The notes: generated from the letters alone by a model not told the origin. DNA of 64,000 nucleotides from Methanosarcina acetivorans C2A (GCF_000007345.1 NC_003552.1:4960001-5024000), one strand, 5' to 3'. Positions 19,963 through 29,547 are shown, numbered from the stretch's first letter. Translations and numbers: made by a program.

Positions 19963-19991
19963 TTCAGGAGAGCGAAAAGAGCTCTCCTGAA
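19963..19991. other. 11-bp perfect hairpin beside the IS5-type element
   Basis: TTCAGGAGAGC (19963-19973), loop GAAAAGA, GCTCTCCTGAA (19981-19991). It lies 150 bp after the Nre stop and 18 bp before the left end of the insertion sequence. It may be an old terminator or a target feature. Confidence 0.5.
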
Positions 19992-20006
19992 AAACTCGAA
20001 CTCGTC

Positions 20007-20881
20007 TTAGAGCCTATCCGAAAAGTATTTTGCTTACGATTTAGGGTAATGTTTTGTAGTGACAGAACGAAAAACGGGACACGACTACGAGATCTCTTAT
20101 GAATTGTGGACTAAAATAAAAGCTTTGCTGCCATTGCCCAAACCTAAAAAGAAGGCTGGAAGACCGCGAGAGGATGATCGGAAAATAATGAATGGCATTT
20201 TTTACCTCCTTCGTACAGGTTGCCAATGGAAAGCGTTGCCAAGATTTTATGGAGTGCCAGGTACTGTCCATGATCGATTTCAGGAATGGCAAAGATCAGG
20301 CTTATTTGAGAAAATATGGCAATTAGGTCTGATGGATTATGATGATGAAGAAGGGCTAGAGTGGGAGTGGCAAGCTATTGATGGAGCTATGACAAAAGCA
20401 CCATTAGGTGGAGCTGGAACAGGAGCAAATCCTACTGATCGTGGCAAAATAGGTACAAAAAGAAGTCTGTTAACAGACGGTAAAGGCATACCGCTTTCTG
20501 TTGTCGTGGATGGAGCCAATCGTCACGATAAAATGCTTGTGAAAGGAACGATTGATGCCATTATTATTGAAAGACCTTCGCATAAAGTAACTCAGAATAT
20601 CCGCATGGATAAAGGATATGATTTTCCTGATATCAGACAATTGGTTGATGATTACGGATATACTGCCCATATCAGGAAACGTGGAGAAGAAAACATAAGA
20701 ATAGATATACCAGGTTACAGGGCAAGAAGGTGGGTTGTGGAAAGGACACATTCTTGGCTGAATAGATTCAGAAGGATGCTAATTAAATGGGAAAAGAAGA
20801 TTGAGAATTATCTCGCAATGCTACATTTAGCATGCGCATGGATAACTTTCAGAGCAGCAGGACTTTTCGAATAGGCTCTTA
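20007..20881 (+). mobile_element. IS5-type insertion sequence with TTA target duplication
   Basis: The element spans 20010-20878 (869 bp). Ends: GAGCCTATCCGAAAAGT on the left against GAGCCTATTCGAAAAGT (complement of the right end), one mismatch in 17. TTA stands on both sides (20007-20009, 20879-20881), the 3-bp TNA-type duplication known for the IS1031/IS427-like IS5 groups. One intact transposase gene is inside. Confidence 0.88.
20059..20874 (+). CDS. IS5-family transposase
   Basis: 271 residues with the N-terminal DUF4096-like block (GRPREDDRKIMNGIFYLLRT, CQWKALP) and the DDE core: Asp108 (AIDGAMTKAP), Asp184 (IRMDKGYD) and Glu229 (WVVERTHSWLNRFRR). Single uninterrupted frame, GTG start, so no programmed frameshift is needed. 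It fills the element almost completely. Confidence 0.92.
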   Translation: MTERKTGHDYEISYELWTKIKALLPLPKPKKKAGRPREDDRKIMNGIFYLLRTGCQWKALPRFYGVPGTVHDRFQEWQRSGLFEKIWQLGLMDYDDEEGLEWEWQAIDGAMTKAPLGGAGTGANPTDRGKIGTKRSLLTDGKGIPLSVVVDGANRHDKMLVKGTIDAIIIERPSHKVTQNIRMDKGYDFPDIRQLVDDYGYTAHIRKRGEENIRIDIPGYRARRWVVERTHSWLNRFRRMLIKWEKKIENYLAMLHLACAWITFRAAGLFE

Positions 20882-21094
20882 TTTAATTTCAGCCTCTTGA
20901 AGCTGGCTTAAATAGATATTCTACAGCGCCTGATTACTAAAAGCGAACATGAAATTCTTTGAACAAAAAGCAGAAAAAATGAAAGTGCTTTAGAACACTT
21001 TTATGCTGAAATTAGTAAAAAAGTATTAAAAGCCTTAATCAGGCTGTTCAAGCTTCCATAATAGACCTGATCAAGCTCAATATTTGATCATATA

Positions 21095-21808
21095 TTATTC
21101 AAAGATCTCGGGCACGATGCGCCGGGCAACTTCTTCATAAGCTTTGGAAATGTCACCCTTATCAAACCTGAAGACGTCCTTATCCATGGACTGCCCGGTT
21201 TTCTTGTCCCAGAAGCGGCAGGTGTCACAGGAAATCTCATCGGAAAGGATTATTTCCCCGTCCCTTCTTCCGAACTCAAGCTTGAAGTCGGGAAGCAGGA
21301 TTCCTTTTTCATCAAGGTAGGGCACAAGCAGCTCGTTGATCCTGAGCGCAAGTTTCCGAAGGGTAGCAAGTTCTTCGCGGGTTGCAATACCAAGCGCAAC
21401 CGCGATGTCGTCATTCAGCATGGGGTCTCCGTACTCATCGCTTTTGAAATCGAAGACGAGAACCGGGGACTCGAAAATAGTACCTTCTTTCATCGGGTAT
21501 TTTTTTGTAATGGAGCCCGCGGCAATGTTTCTGACGATGACCTCGATCTTTATGATTTCAACTTTCTTTACAAGCATTTCAATGTCAGAAAGCATGCTGA
21601 CAAAATGTGTTTTTATCCCGCTGGCTTCCAGCATCTCAAATATCTTTTTCGAGATCTGGGCATTGTAGTAACCCTTCTTTTCCATCTCGCCTTTCTTCTC
21701 CCCGTTGAACGCGGTCAGACTGTTTCGGAATTCGGCGATTAAGGTGTCGGGATTATCTGTAGCATAGATGGTCTTTGCTTTCCCTGAATAGAGCTGTTCT
21801 CTTTTCAT
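21095..21808 (-). CDS. purC: SAICAR synthetase PurC
   Basis: 237 residues from the ATG at 21808, which is preceded by GAGAGGA; the 25 further upstream codons are not conserved in the family. It ligates aspartate to CAIR with ATP in purine synthesis. Recognised by [33 protein letters not shown], the ATP/metal region [10 protein letters not shown] and [15 protein letters not shown]. Full length. Monocistronic, downstream of an insertion sequence that sits beyond its 3' end and should not affect it. Confidence 0.95.
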   Translation of the reverse strand: MKREQLYSGKAKTIYATDNPDTLIAEFRNSLTAFNGEKKGEMEKKGYYNAQISKKIFEMLEASGIKTHFVSMLSDIEMLVKKVEIIKIEVIVRNIAAGSITKKYPMKEGTIFESPVLVFDFKSDEYGDPMLNDDIAVALGIATREELATLRKLALRINELLVPYLDEKGILLPDFKLEFGRRDGEIILSDEISCDTCRFWDKKTGQSMDKDVFRFDKGDISKAYEEVARRIVPEIFE

Positions 21809-22290
21809 GCAGTAGTCCTCTCTAGGGATAATTCTGGATTTCCTTAGATAGAGAGATTTTCCGGAAATATTATCCCGGAACAATAGTAAATTTAATATAT
21901 GAGTTCTCTAATAACGCCTTGGCATTTCAGAAGCGGATATGGAATATGTACCGGAACTGGATTGCTTTATGGGAATGATCGAATCACTTCCCGAAGATAC
22001 TCCCTGAAACTCGAGATGCTTGCAGATTTGTAGAGATGTATTCTGAAATTATACTCTCGATTTCATGAAGAGACGGAGTAAATGATAAAGCCTTTCTAAT
22101 AGATAAAGTTATCACCTCCTGTCGGCGTTCTGTCCCTCAACAAGATCTGTCGCCTGCTTCGTAAATTATATCTTTGAAGAAAATCAATTAATATTTTTAG
22201 CAACTTAAACAAAGAATTAAGGAAATTACAGGACTTGACCACCCACCACATACTAATGGGTCCATCTCAATACGTAACGGGTAAAAAAAC
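21809..22290. other. intergenic region purC-AAA ATPase, with orphan Shine-Dalgarno and a possible gene remnant
   Basis: 480 bp. The minus strand at 22111-22120 reads AGGAGGTGAT, a perfect complement to the 16S tail, but no start codon follows at usable distance (only ATC TAT TAG). On the plus strand 21920-22007 encodes a coding-looking short peptide ending in ESLPEDTP, without a convincing start or family. Both may be remnants of lost genes. Promoters of purC and the ATPase must also lie here. Confidence 0.35.
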
Positions 22291-23577
22291 ATGTCAGGGA
22301 TTATACTAGACATAGTAGAGCTGCTTTTGACCGCAGAGATCTATAACCGCTATCCAGAACTGGACGTGAACGACCTTCCCAAGAACATTCGGAAAAGTTA
22401 CTGGAGCAGCACAGAAAAAACGGTTCCCAAACCCATAATAGCTTCATTTGTCAGGCTCGAAAAACTGTATGGGATTAAAGATATCGAAAAAAGTGTAAGG
22501 AATGTACCTTTCATAACCATTGATAGGGCTCACTTTGAACTTCGTCTGAGTGCATTTGAACTTGCTGCAGAATGGTTTGAAAAACAGGAAGGCTACCAGG
22601 AGAGAATTGAAAACAATCCTGTCCTTGCTTATTATTTCGGAGAAATCAGAAAGGTTGAGGCTGCAAACTATGCAGCCGCAAAAGCGAAGATCAGGCCGAA
22701 GGAAGTCGACAGGGAATGGATAGAATCCCTGATAGCTGAAATCAGGAAAGAGGACAAGAGCGAAGAAATGCTCAAGCTCGTTGTCATTATCGCTCCTGAA
22801 GATGTCAAACAGAAAGTCAGGGACCTTGTGCTCACCGAAGAGCAGCAGGACGAAATTGAAAAAATAATGAAAGCCATCCAGCACAGGGAATACCTGTGGG
22901 AAATCGGGTTGCACGATATAGGAAAACTCCTGTTTGTAGGACCTCCGGGCACCGGAAAAACCTCAGTTGCCCGTGCCCTTTCCGAACAGCTCTCCATACC
23001 CTTTGTAGAGGTCAAGCTCTCAATGATTACGGACCAGTACCTCGGCGAGACCGCAAAAAACATAGACCGGGTTTTCCTGCTTGCCAAAAAACTGAATCCC
23101 TGTATTCTTTTCATAGATGAACTGGACTTTGTTGCAAAAGCCAGGACTTCAGACGAAAACGCCGCAATCAAGAGGGCGGTCAATACGCTCCTGAAAGCTA
23201 TAGACGAAATCAGCCTTGTAGAGCACGGAGTCCTTCTGATTGCTGCAACAAACCACCCCAGGATGCTTGACAGTGCGGCATGGAGGCGTTTTGACGAAAT
23301 TGTTCATTTCCCCCTGCCTGACCTTGAGATGCGTAAAAATATCCTGGACATTGTGACCCGACATATAGAGGGAGACCTTGATACGAAAGAGATTGCGGAA
23401 TTGACAGAAGGTTATTCGGGTTCCGACCTGCGCATGGTTATCAGGGAAGCTGTCCTGAGCGCTCTTCTGGAAGAACGCAAGATACTCACCCAGCAGGACC
23501 TGCTGGAAGCCGTAAAGTCTTTTGATGAAAGAGCAGACCTCAAATCCGACGAATACAGAGGGAAGAATTCTTCATGA
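22291..23577 (+). CDS. AAA+ ATPase with unique N-terminal domain
   Basis: 428 residues. Residues 1-190 are a mostly helical region I do not recognise. The AAA+ module follows: Walker A GPPGTGKT (217-224), Walker B CILFIDELD (about 271), sensor 1 LLIAATNHP, an arginine-finger-like AAWRRFDEI, and the C-terminal lid with TEGYSGSDLRMVIREAV. This is the classical ATPase clade of unfoldases/remodelers near the proteasomal and FtsH groups, with one AAA domain. Its stop overlaps the start of the metallo-hydrolase gene by 4 bases (ATGA). The partner suggests a joint function, unknown. Confidence 0.85.
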   Translation: MSGIILDIVELLLTAEIYNRYPELDVNDLPKNIRKSYWSSTEKTVPKPIIASFVRLEKLYGIKDIEKSVRNVPFITIDRAHFELRLSAFELAAEWFEKQEGYQERIENNPVLAYYFGEIRKVEAANYAAAKAKIRPKEVDREWIESLIAEIRKEDKSEEMLKLVVIIAPEDVKQKVRDLVLTEEQQDEIEKIMKAIQHREYLWEIGLHDIGKLLFVGPPGTGKTSVARALSEQLSIPFVEVKLSMITDQYLGETAKNIDRVFLLAKKLNPCILFIDELDFVAKARTSDENAAIKRAVNTLLKAIDEISLVEHGVLLIAATNHPRMLDSAAWRRFDEIVHFPLPDLEMRKNILDIVTRHIEGDLDTKEIAELTEGYSGSDLRMVIREAVLSALLEERKILTQQDLLEAVKSFDERADLKSDEYRGKNSS

Positions 23578-24314
23578 GGCTAACGCTGCTCGGGACCGGG
23601 GACGCTGTTGGGACTCCGAAAATTGGCTGCAACTGCCCGGCATGTGCAGACGCCCGTAAAGGCGGAAAGAGCCAGCGTCTTCGTTTTTCGATCCTCGTGG
23701 AATCCGATCAGGGCAAAATTCTCATTGATACCAGTCCGGACCTCAGGCAGCAGTTCCTCAGGCAAAGACTTTCGGGTATAGACGGGGTGATCTGGACACA
23801 TGGGCATTACGACCACTACGCAGGCTTCGGGGAGTTTTATAGGGTTCAGAATAAAGTTGACGTCTATGGAATTCAAGAAACCCTGGACTACATAGATCGG
23901 TATGTTTCTTTCCTGAAACCCAGGTACCACTATGTAAAACTCTATGAGCCATTCGACTTAATCGGCCTTGAGTTCACTCTTTTTAAGGTTTCCCACCCTC
24001 CGGTAGAAAACCCTGCCGGCGTTGTTATCCGTGAGGGGGGTACAAAGGTTGTGATCACCGGGGATACGAACCCGGATATTCCTGAAAAAAGCCTGGAATT
24101 GATGAAAGACCCGGATCTTCTTATCGCAGATGCAATAGTTCCTCCGCACATCCATATTAAAAAGCATATGAATTCGGAAGAGGCTATGGCTCTTGCTCAA
24201 AAGCTCGACGCAAAAAAAGTAGTCTTGACCCACCTCAGTCACCTCTTCCGCCCGCACCACATCGAATCGATGTTTTTGCCCCTGGGGTATGACGGGCAGG
24301 TCTTTGAGTTTTAA
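23574..24314 (+). CDS. PhnP-like metallo-beta-lactamase fold hydrolase
   Basis: 246 residues. The start is LTLLGTGDAVGTP, then GCNCPAC (Cys19, 21, 24), the structural zinc site of PhnP-like proteins, then the active-site THGHYDH (His76, His78, Asp80, His81), the Asp in TGDTNPD and the late His in LTHLSH. Relatives include phosphoribosyl cyclic phosphodiesterase and other phosphodiesterases. No phosphonate genes are near, so the substrate is open. Translationally coupled to the AAA ATPase. Confidence 0.88.
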   Translation: MRLTLLGTGDAVGTPKIGCNCPACADARKGGKSQRLRFSILVESDQGKILIDTSPDLRQQFLRQRLSGIDGVIWTHGHYDHYAGFGEFYRVQNKVDVYGIQETLDYIDRYVSFLKPRYHYVKLYEPFDLIGLEFTLFKVSHPPVENPAGVVIREGGTKVVITGDTNPDIPEKSLELMKDPDLLIADAIVPPHIHIKKHMNSEEAMALAQKLDAKKVVLTHLSHLFRPHHIESMFLPLGYDGQVFEF

Positions 24315-24507
24315 TCTATTTGAATCTGATTTTCAATCTTTTTGGAACTGAATTTTAGTCACAACAAGACAGTTTTAAACTTATTGAGTTGTTTCACTCA
24401 TTGAGGCGCTGTCTACTTATAACAAAACAGAACCTCTTTCCGGGCATAATTTCCATTTTCATTATTCTAATGTTAGTTCTATATATCCCGGAACTCCAAA
24501 ACTGCTT

Positions 24508-25896
24508 ATGAACCCTAAACGCATCCGGACTCTAAAACCAGGGAAATCAGGGGACGGGTCTGTTGCTTACTGGATGAGCCGCGACCAGAGGGTTGAGGAC
24601 AACTGGGCCCTGCTCTTTGCGCAGGTAATAGCACAGGAGGCGAACGTCCCTGTTGTTGTGGTTTTTTGTCTGATTGAAGGGTTTCTGGGAGCTGGGAGAA
24701 GACATTATGAATTCATGCTCAAAGGGCTGCAGGAACTTGAGGAAGCCCTTTCCCGGAAAAAGATTCCCTTCTACTTTTTGCGAGGAGACCCGGGACAAAA
24801 AATTCCTGAATTTGTGAAAGAGTATGAGGTAGGGACTCTTATTACTGATTTCAGCCCTCTTCGCATAAAGGCTGAATGGGTAGGAAAAATTATTTCTGCA
24901 ATAGAAATTCCGTTTTTTGAGGTTGATGCCCACAATGTAGTGCCCTGCTGGGAAGCTTCTCCAAAACAGGAGTATGCTGCACATACTTTTCGCCCGAAAC
25001 TCTATGGACACCTCTCCGAGTTTCTTGAAGAATTTCCGGAACTTGAGCCGAACTCCGAATCTTTGAAAATTCGATCAGGCACCGGTATGCCGGGAATTTT
25101 ATTCAGGACACGAGAAACCGAAATCAAGGCCCTGTTTCCGGAGGAAATCTCCGACGAAAATAAGGATTTGCTCTTTGAGCCCGAGCATTTCGAACCCGGA
25201 GAAAAAGCTGCAAGGAAGGAAATGGAGAGTTTTCTTGCAGCGAGGCTTGATTCTTATAACACGTTACGGAACGACCCGACAAAGAATGCACTCTCAAACC
25301 TCTCCCCTTACCTTCATTTTGGGCAGATCTCGGCGCAGAGGGTCGTGCTTGAGGTGGAAAAAGCAAAAAGTGACCCCGAATCAAAGAAAGCTTTCCTGGA
25401 CGAGATCCTTGTATGGAAGGAGATTGCAGACAACTTCTGTTATTACAACCCTGGGTATGACAGCTTTGAGAGTTTTCCCGACTGGGCAAAGAAGTCCCTG
25501 AATGCACACCGGAATGATCGGAGAAAGTATATTTATACATTTGAGGAATTCGAGGCCGGAAAGACGCATGATCCCCTCTGGAATGCAAGCCAGATTGAAT
25601 TGCTCCGTACCGGGAAGATGCACAGCTATATGCGGATGTACTGGGCAAAAAAGATTCTTGAATGGAGCGAATCTCCCGAAAAAGCCCTTGAAGTTGCAAT
25701 CTGCCTGAACGACAGATATGAGCTGGACGGAAGGGATCCCAATGGTTATGCCGGAATTGCCTGGAGTATCGGAGGCCTTCATGACCGGGCCTGGAGGGAA
25801 AGAGAAGTAACAGGAAAAATCCGATATATGAGTTACGAGGGCTGCAAAAGGAAATTCAACGTCAAATTATATATTGCAAAATATTCAGCTCTGTAG
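24508..25896 (+). CDS. deoxyribodipyrimidine photolyase, class II
   Basis: 462 residues. It repairs cyclobutane pyrimidine dimers with blue/near-UV light and FAD. The N-terminal Rossmann-like domain (to about 200) opens with [20 protein letters not shown]; the C-terminal FAD-binding helical domain contains the class II signatures [40 protein letters not shown] and [19 protein letters not shown]. From memory it is very similar to the structurally studied Methanosarcina mazei enzyme, with many substitutions in the N-terminal half. Full length, single gene. Confidence 0.95.
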   Translation: MNPKRIRTLKPGKSGDGSVAYWMSRDQRVEDNWALLFAQVIAQEANVPVVVVFCLIEGFLGAGRRHYEFMLKGLQELEEALSRKKIPFYFLRGDPGQKIPEFVKEYEVGTLITDFSPLRIKAEWVGKIISAIEIPFFEVDAHNVVPCWEASPKQEYAAHTFRPKLYGHLSEFLEEFPELEPNSESLKIRSGTGMPGILFRTRETEIKALFPEEISDENKDLLFEPEHFEPGEKAARKEMESFLAARLDSYNTLRNDPTKNALSNLSPYLHFGQISAQRVVLEVEKAKSDPESKKAFLDEILVWKEIADNFCYYNPGYDSFESFPDWAKKSLNAHRNDRRKYIYTFEEFEAGKTHDPLWNASQIELLRTGKMHSYMRMYWAKKILEWSESPEKALEVAICLNDRYELDGRDPNGYAGIAWSIGGLHDRAWREREVTGKIRYMSYEGCKRKFNVKLYIAKYSAL

Positions 25897-26193
25897 AAAC
25901 CCTCAATTTTATCCAGATGAATTCTACCATTTTTTCGTATATATTGTATACCAAAATTTTGACTTTTATCGATATGTATGCAGGCTTATTAAGGTTTAAA
26001 TTAGGGTTTGTCTCAGATAATAGAACTGCTTCACATGCTACCGGAAATATGACTTAAAACAAACCTATTTCTTTACAGAGACTGCCCTTTAAACCTAACA
26101 ATCAGCGGGTAAACAGAATTCGCATAAAAGCATTAAATTAATATTTATCTTAATGTTTTTATTTTATCAAAGGATTTTATACGGTGTACAATA

Positions 26194-26520
26194 ATGAATC
26201 AGAATTACTTTTCCTTGGATAATTACTATAAGTATTTCATAGGTCTTGACGGCATTATACTTCCTTTCTTAATAATAAAGAGTTATCCAGCGGTTGTTAA
26301 TTTAGCAACAAAAGCTAGTTTTCTTATTATGTTAGTAGGAGCATTTTGTGTGTTAATTGATAACTGGAATCGAAAGTCAATAGCTTACAGATTATACGTT
26401 GAGCTATATGAAAATGAATATCAAGCAAATTCTGACTATAAAGCTGGTAAAGTATTTGTAAACTTAATTTTTTATGTAATTTCTATATATTTAGTATCCG
26501 GTGTGTTTGATGCTCTCTGA
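26194..26520 (+). CDS. small multi-spanning membrane protein, unknown
   Basis: 108 residues with three hydrophobic segments (about 18-28, 35-56, 85-106), and a polar stretch with many Asn/Tyr between the second and third. I do not recognise a family. The gene is notably AT-rich compared with its neighbours and is followed immediately by a sequence that resembles an insertion-sequence end, so it may be acquired DNA. A TATA-like TAATATTTATC stands at about 26140. Confidence 0.5.
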   Translation: MNQNYFSLDNYYKYFIGLDGIILPFLIIKSYPAVVNLATKASFLIMLVGAFCVLIDNWNRKSIAYRLYVELYENEYQANSDYKAGKVFVNLIFYVISIYLVSGVFDAL

Positions 26521-26887
26521 CACTCGCCCGTAGGCTTTCGTGAAGGGATTATTCTTTCATGAAAGATTATTTACCCTGGGCGGGAGGTGAAAAAACCGCC
26601 CACCAGATTCGACGAGAGGACAGGCATATAATTAATTATTTTTTAACAAAGTATTTAAAATCCAAAGCTGCTTTTTATAATATCCGGTTAGAAAAGGGCC
26701 CTAAAAATAAAAAAATCCCTGTTCCAAAATAACTATTATGATTTTATTTTTTATTTTCTTCTCTAAAAGGCTCCAATTTTAAAATTAGTCACATATAAAT
26801 ACAGGTACATCCAATTTTAATATTGGGATTTTTATATTTTTCCCATCGTGGAATAACAGGAAATAAAGTAAAAGGGGAGTGATACTT
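26521..26887. other. intergenic region with possible IS200/IS605-type end and DUF378 promoter
   Basis: 26519-26545 reads TGACACTCGCCCGTAGGCTT onward, similar to the TGACACTC plus hairpin ends of IS200/IS605 elements; 26577-26602 forms a 7-bp hairpin (TGGGCGG, 12-base loop, CCGCCCA). No transposase is present, so at most a remnant. Further on, ACATATAAATAC (26791-26802) is a TATA box for the following gene. Confidence 0.35.
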
Positions 26888-27121
26888 ATGGCAGTAAGGA
26901 ATCCAGTAGACTTGATCGCCCTTATACTTGTTATAGTGGGCGGATTAAACTGGGGGCTTGTAGGACTCTTTGAATATAACCTTGTAGATGCTATTTTCGG
27001 GGTAGGAAGTACTCTTTCGAGAATTATCTACATACTTGTTGGGCTTGCAGCGCTTTATATGATCTATTTCACTGTAAGAGCCGAAACGTATCAGACTCAT
27101 GAGACCGCAGTACGTCACTAA
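26888..27121 (+). CDS. DUF378 family membrane protein
   Basis: 77 residues with two transmembrane helices. The first contains the family signature VGGLNWGLVGLF, the second IIYILVGLAALYMIYF; the tail is soluble and His/Thr-rich. ATG 26888 is preferred because GGGGAG precedes it; the GTG at 26879 overlaps the ribosome binding site. Function of the family is unknown. It has its own TATA box and stands alone. Confidence 0.85.
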   Translation: MAVRNPVDLIALILVIVGGLNWGLVGLFEYNLVDAIFGVGSTLSRIIYILVGLAALYMIYFTVRAETYQTHETAVRH

Positions 27122-27330
27122 GTAAAAAAGATTGGAAAAGCTCCTTTCCAGTATAATACTGTGAAAGGGCCCTAACCAGCTATAATTATTTTAAAAGGCT
27201 GGATGATATAAAAGTAAGATAATGTTATTTTTTCTTCTTAAAAATTCTATTCTTATTTCTTTTATCTTTATTTTTAATCTAATTTTTCGATTAGAACTAA
27301 ATCTCAGGTTTTTACCACGTATTAACAAAT

Positions 27331-27394
27331 TTTGATGCATGTAATTTTACTGATATTTACTTTTTTGATGCATGTAATTTTACTGATATTTACT
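27331..27394. repeat. two direct repeats of 31 bp
   Basis: TTTGATGCATGTAATTTTAC and the following TGATATTTACT occur at 27331-27361 and again, without change, at 27364-27394 (period 33). The array sits just after the 3' end of the peroxiredoxin gene (minus strand). Perfect identity points to recent duplication. Confidence 0.85.
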
Positions 27395-27412
27395 TTATAA
27401 CTTATTCCTATT

Positions 27413-27895
27413 TCATGTCTCTTTTAATTTTTGTAGTTCAGAAAGCACCTTTTCGGCATGTCCTGAGGCTTTAACATTGTCCCAGACCTTTAAAATTATC
27501 CCTTCGGGGTTGATAAGGAAAGTTGTCCGAACAGCGCTTATAACATCCTTGCCCCTGAAGTGTTTGGGGTGCAGGACATCATATTTTCCGTGGACTTCCG
27601 CATGTTCGTCAGAAAGCAGTTTTATTTTGAGTTCTTTTTTTTCTATAAATTTCCTGTGAGATTCCTCACTATCCCTGCTGACCCCCAGAATAACCGCATT
27701 TTCAGCTTCGAAATCTTTTTTCAGGCAGCTGAAATTTTTGGCTTCCAGACTGCAGCCCGGAGTGTTGTCCCTAGGATAAAAGTACAGGACTACCCATTTA
27801 CCTCTGAGTTTTTCAAGACAGGTCCGATTCCCTTCCTGATCCGGAAGGCAAAAATCAGGTGCAGGTTGCCCTGATTCCAGTGATGTTTTTGCCAT
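27413..27895 (-). CDS. peroxiredoxin, BCP/PrxQ type
   Basis: 160 residues of thioredoxin fold reducing peroxides with a thiol. The peroxidatic cysteine is Cys48 in PRDNTPGCSLE. In most BCP/PrxQ proteins the resolving cysteine lies five residues on; here that position is Lys53, and the nearest cysteine is Cys57. Other cysteines are Cys16 and Cys26. So it may use an atypical partner or act as a 1-Cys enzyme. Single gene on the minus strand. Confidence 0.9.
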   Translation of the reverse strand: MAKTSLESGQPAPDFCLPDQEGNRTCLEKLRGKWVVLYFYPRDNTPGCSLEAKNFSCLKKDFEAENAVILGVSRDSEESHRKFIEKKELKIKLLSDEHAEVHGKYDVLHPKHFRGKDVISAVRTTFLINPEGIILKVWDNVKASGHAEKVLSELQKLKET

Positions 27896-28050
27896 ATTTT
27901 TTCCCCCTGATAAGCCGGTGCCGCTTATATGCGGTTACTGAATAAATTTTTAAAAATTATGGAACCTAATCTGATCCACAGGTTATATTTTCTACGTATT
28001 ATTATTCGTACTTTGGTTATATTATAGCTTTTGTTGCCTCTGCCCTCATT

Positions 28051-29076
28051 TCAGCTTTTTCTCCTCCAGGGCAGAACTGCCGCTTCAAACGCCAGAACAG
28101 GCCCTATAAACCAGCCGGCCCAGAGTAAAAGCCCTGCAAGCCCAAGCCCGAAAAAGTAAAACTGTTTTCGGGTCGACTTTATACCGTACTTTTCATCTTT
28201 CAGACTAAGAATAAGGGCTGTAAGCCCAAGCCAAATACTGGCAAGAGCCAGAAAGACCGTAATGATTACTTCGGGAGAATACGAGCTCCTGCTCAGTGAA
28301 AAAAACATCTGGAATATGAAGGATAAGCCTGTGCCCAGAAAGAAAAGTCCTGCAAATATTCCTGCCCAACGTGCCGGATTAAACCCGGCTGCAGCTTCTT
28401 TTTTAAGTAAAATTACCAGAATCCCTGCCGCAAGCGTTAATCCCAGTGGAAAGAAAATAAAAGGCAGGCTCTGTCCTTCCCAGAGGTAAGTCTTGATCTG
28501 GGTTAGAGGAATTAACAACCACTCGAGAAGGGAAAAATGTTCTTTGTATCCCAGAATAACCCCATAATTGCTTCCCTCCTTGATGGAACTCACTGCTACA
28601 TAGTATGTGCCGCTTTCCGGGGCCTGAAGGTCTGCCCGGGCAAGGGAGTAGAAGGCAGCTGGAGTAAAACCTTCGTATGTTGCGCTTTCAGGCATCTCTC
28701 CCGAAAAGACCTTCCCCCCGTATCCTTCAGGCAATTCTAAGGTCTCCGGTACTTCTCCTTCCTCCGCAAGCCCGGGACCCATAAAGATCAGAACCGGAGT
28801 AAAAGTCCGGCTTTCCTCCACAGCAGGGACAATCAGTCCAATTACTATCCTTTCTCCTTCTTCTACCTCAAAACTGTAGTACTGAAGGTTTCCTTCTGAA
28901 AGCTGCCCGTAAAGGACTCTGGACTTGGCAGGGTTTTCGATTCGAGTTGCGGTTTCAGGGCTTTTGCCTCCCTCTCCAAAGGTAGGAACATGAGCAAACA
29001 CAGGTATCAGAAAAAAACATATTAGTGCCACTAGAACAAATAATAGGGCAGAATATCTCAATATCCACCGTTTCAT
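28051..29076 (-). CDS. membrane protein with extracytoplasmic beta domain, unknown
   Basis: 341 residues from the ATG at 29076 (MKRWILRYSALL), which opens a clear signal/anchor sequence; upstream in-frame codons overlap the glycosylase gene on the other strand and are not believed. After the signal comes an extracytoplasmic domain (about 30-190) with a pre-peptidase-like beta-sandwich look (QLSEGNLQYYSFEVEEGERI, SGTYYVAVSS), then four or five transmembrane helices to the C-terminus. No enzymatic motif was seen. Confidence 0.7.
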   Translation of the reverse strand: MKRWILRYSALLFVLVALICFFLIPVFAHVPTFGEGGKSPETATRIENPAKSRVLYGQLSEGNLQYYSFEVEEGERIVIGLIVPAVEESRTFTPVLIFMGPGLAEEGEVPETLELPEGYGGKVFSGEMPESATYEGFTPAAFYSLARADLQAPESGTYYVAVSSIKEGSNYGVILGYKEHFSLLEWLLIPLTQIKTYLWEGQSLPFIFFPLGLTLAAGILVILLKKEAAAGFNPARWAGIFAGLFFLGTGLSFIFQMFFSLSRSSYSPEVIITVFLALASIWLGLTALILSLKDEKYGIKSTRKQFYFFGLGLAGLLLWAGWFIGPVLAFEAAVLPWRRKS

Positions 29077-29217
29077 AGACCAGATTTTGCCTGCTGCAAG
29101 TAAATAGGTATCAGAATCTAGCATAAGAAACAGTCGCTTAGGCCTAATAAGTTCAAGCTTAAAAAAATTAAAATTTCCTGCCGAAAGACCTTTCTGAAAT
29201 GCGTTCAAGTTCATCAT

Positions 29218-29547
29218 ATGAGAATCTGGGACATCTCTCCTGAAAATATGTGCAGGCAGCACCTTCTCGGAGAACACCGCGAATTGCACGCCCTGTGGTC
29301 CATAATTACCAATGACAAGAAAGCTTATGCCCACCATCCAGAAACACTGCGTTGGAAAGGAAAGTTAAAGGCCCTCTACCTGAGGCATGAGGCTCTTGTG
29401 GAAGAAATGGGAAGAAGAGGATATAATCACCATACTCCTCTTGACCCTGCCCTTGCTACAGGAAAAGCCGTGCAGGATGAATTTGTTGATTCCTATGAAA
29501 AACAGGTCCGGATCCTCAAAGAAAGAGGGTGCGAATGCCGGGTTTGA
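29218..29547 (+). CDS. pyrimidine dimer DNA glycosylase (T4 endonuclease V-like)
   Basis: 109 residues matching the Pyr_excise family. QHLLGEHRELHAL aligns with QHLMAEYRELPRV of phage T4 endonuclease V, placing the catalytic Glu at Glu22 (T4 Glu23), with His15 and Arg21 conserved. It would cut the glycosyl bond at UV dimers and nick the strand. In T4 the nucleophile is the amino group of Thr2 after Met removal; here the aligned residue is Met1 and residue 2 is Arg, which should block Met removal. It is divergently placed from the membrane gene. Confidence 0.85.
   Translation: MRIWDISPENMCRQHLLGEHRELHALWSIITNDKKAYAHHPETLRWKGKLKALYLRHEALVEEMGRRGYNHHTPLDPALATGKAVQDEFVDSYEKQVRILKERGCECRV

Noticed and set aside
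29077-29337. N-terminal extension of the membrane protein gene
   Set aside because: It would overlap the glycosylase gene on the other strand, and the clear signal sequence begins at 29076.
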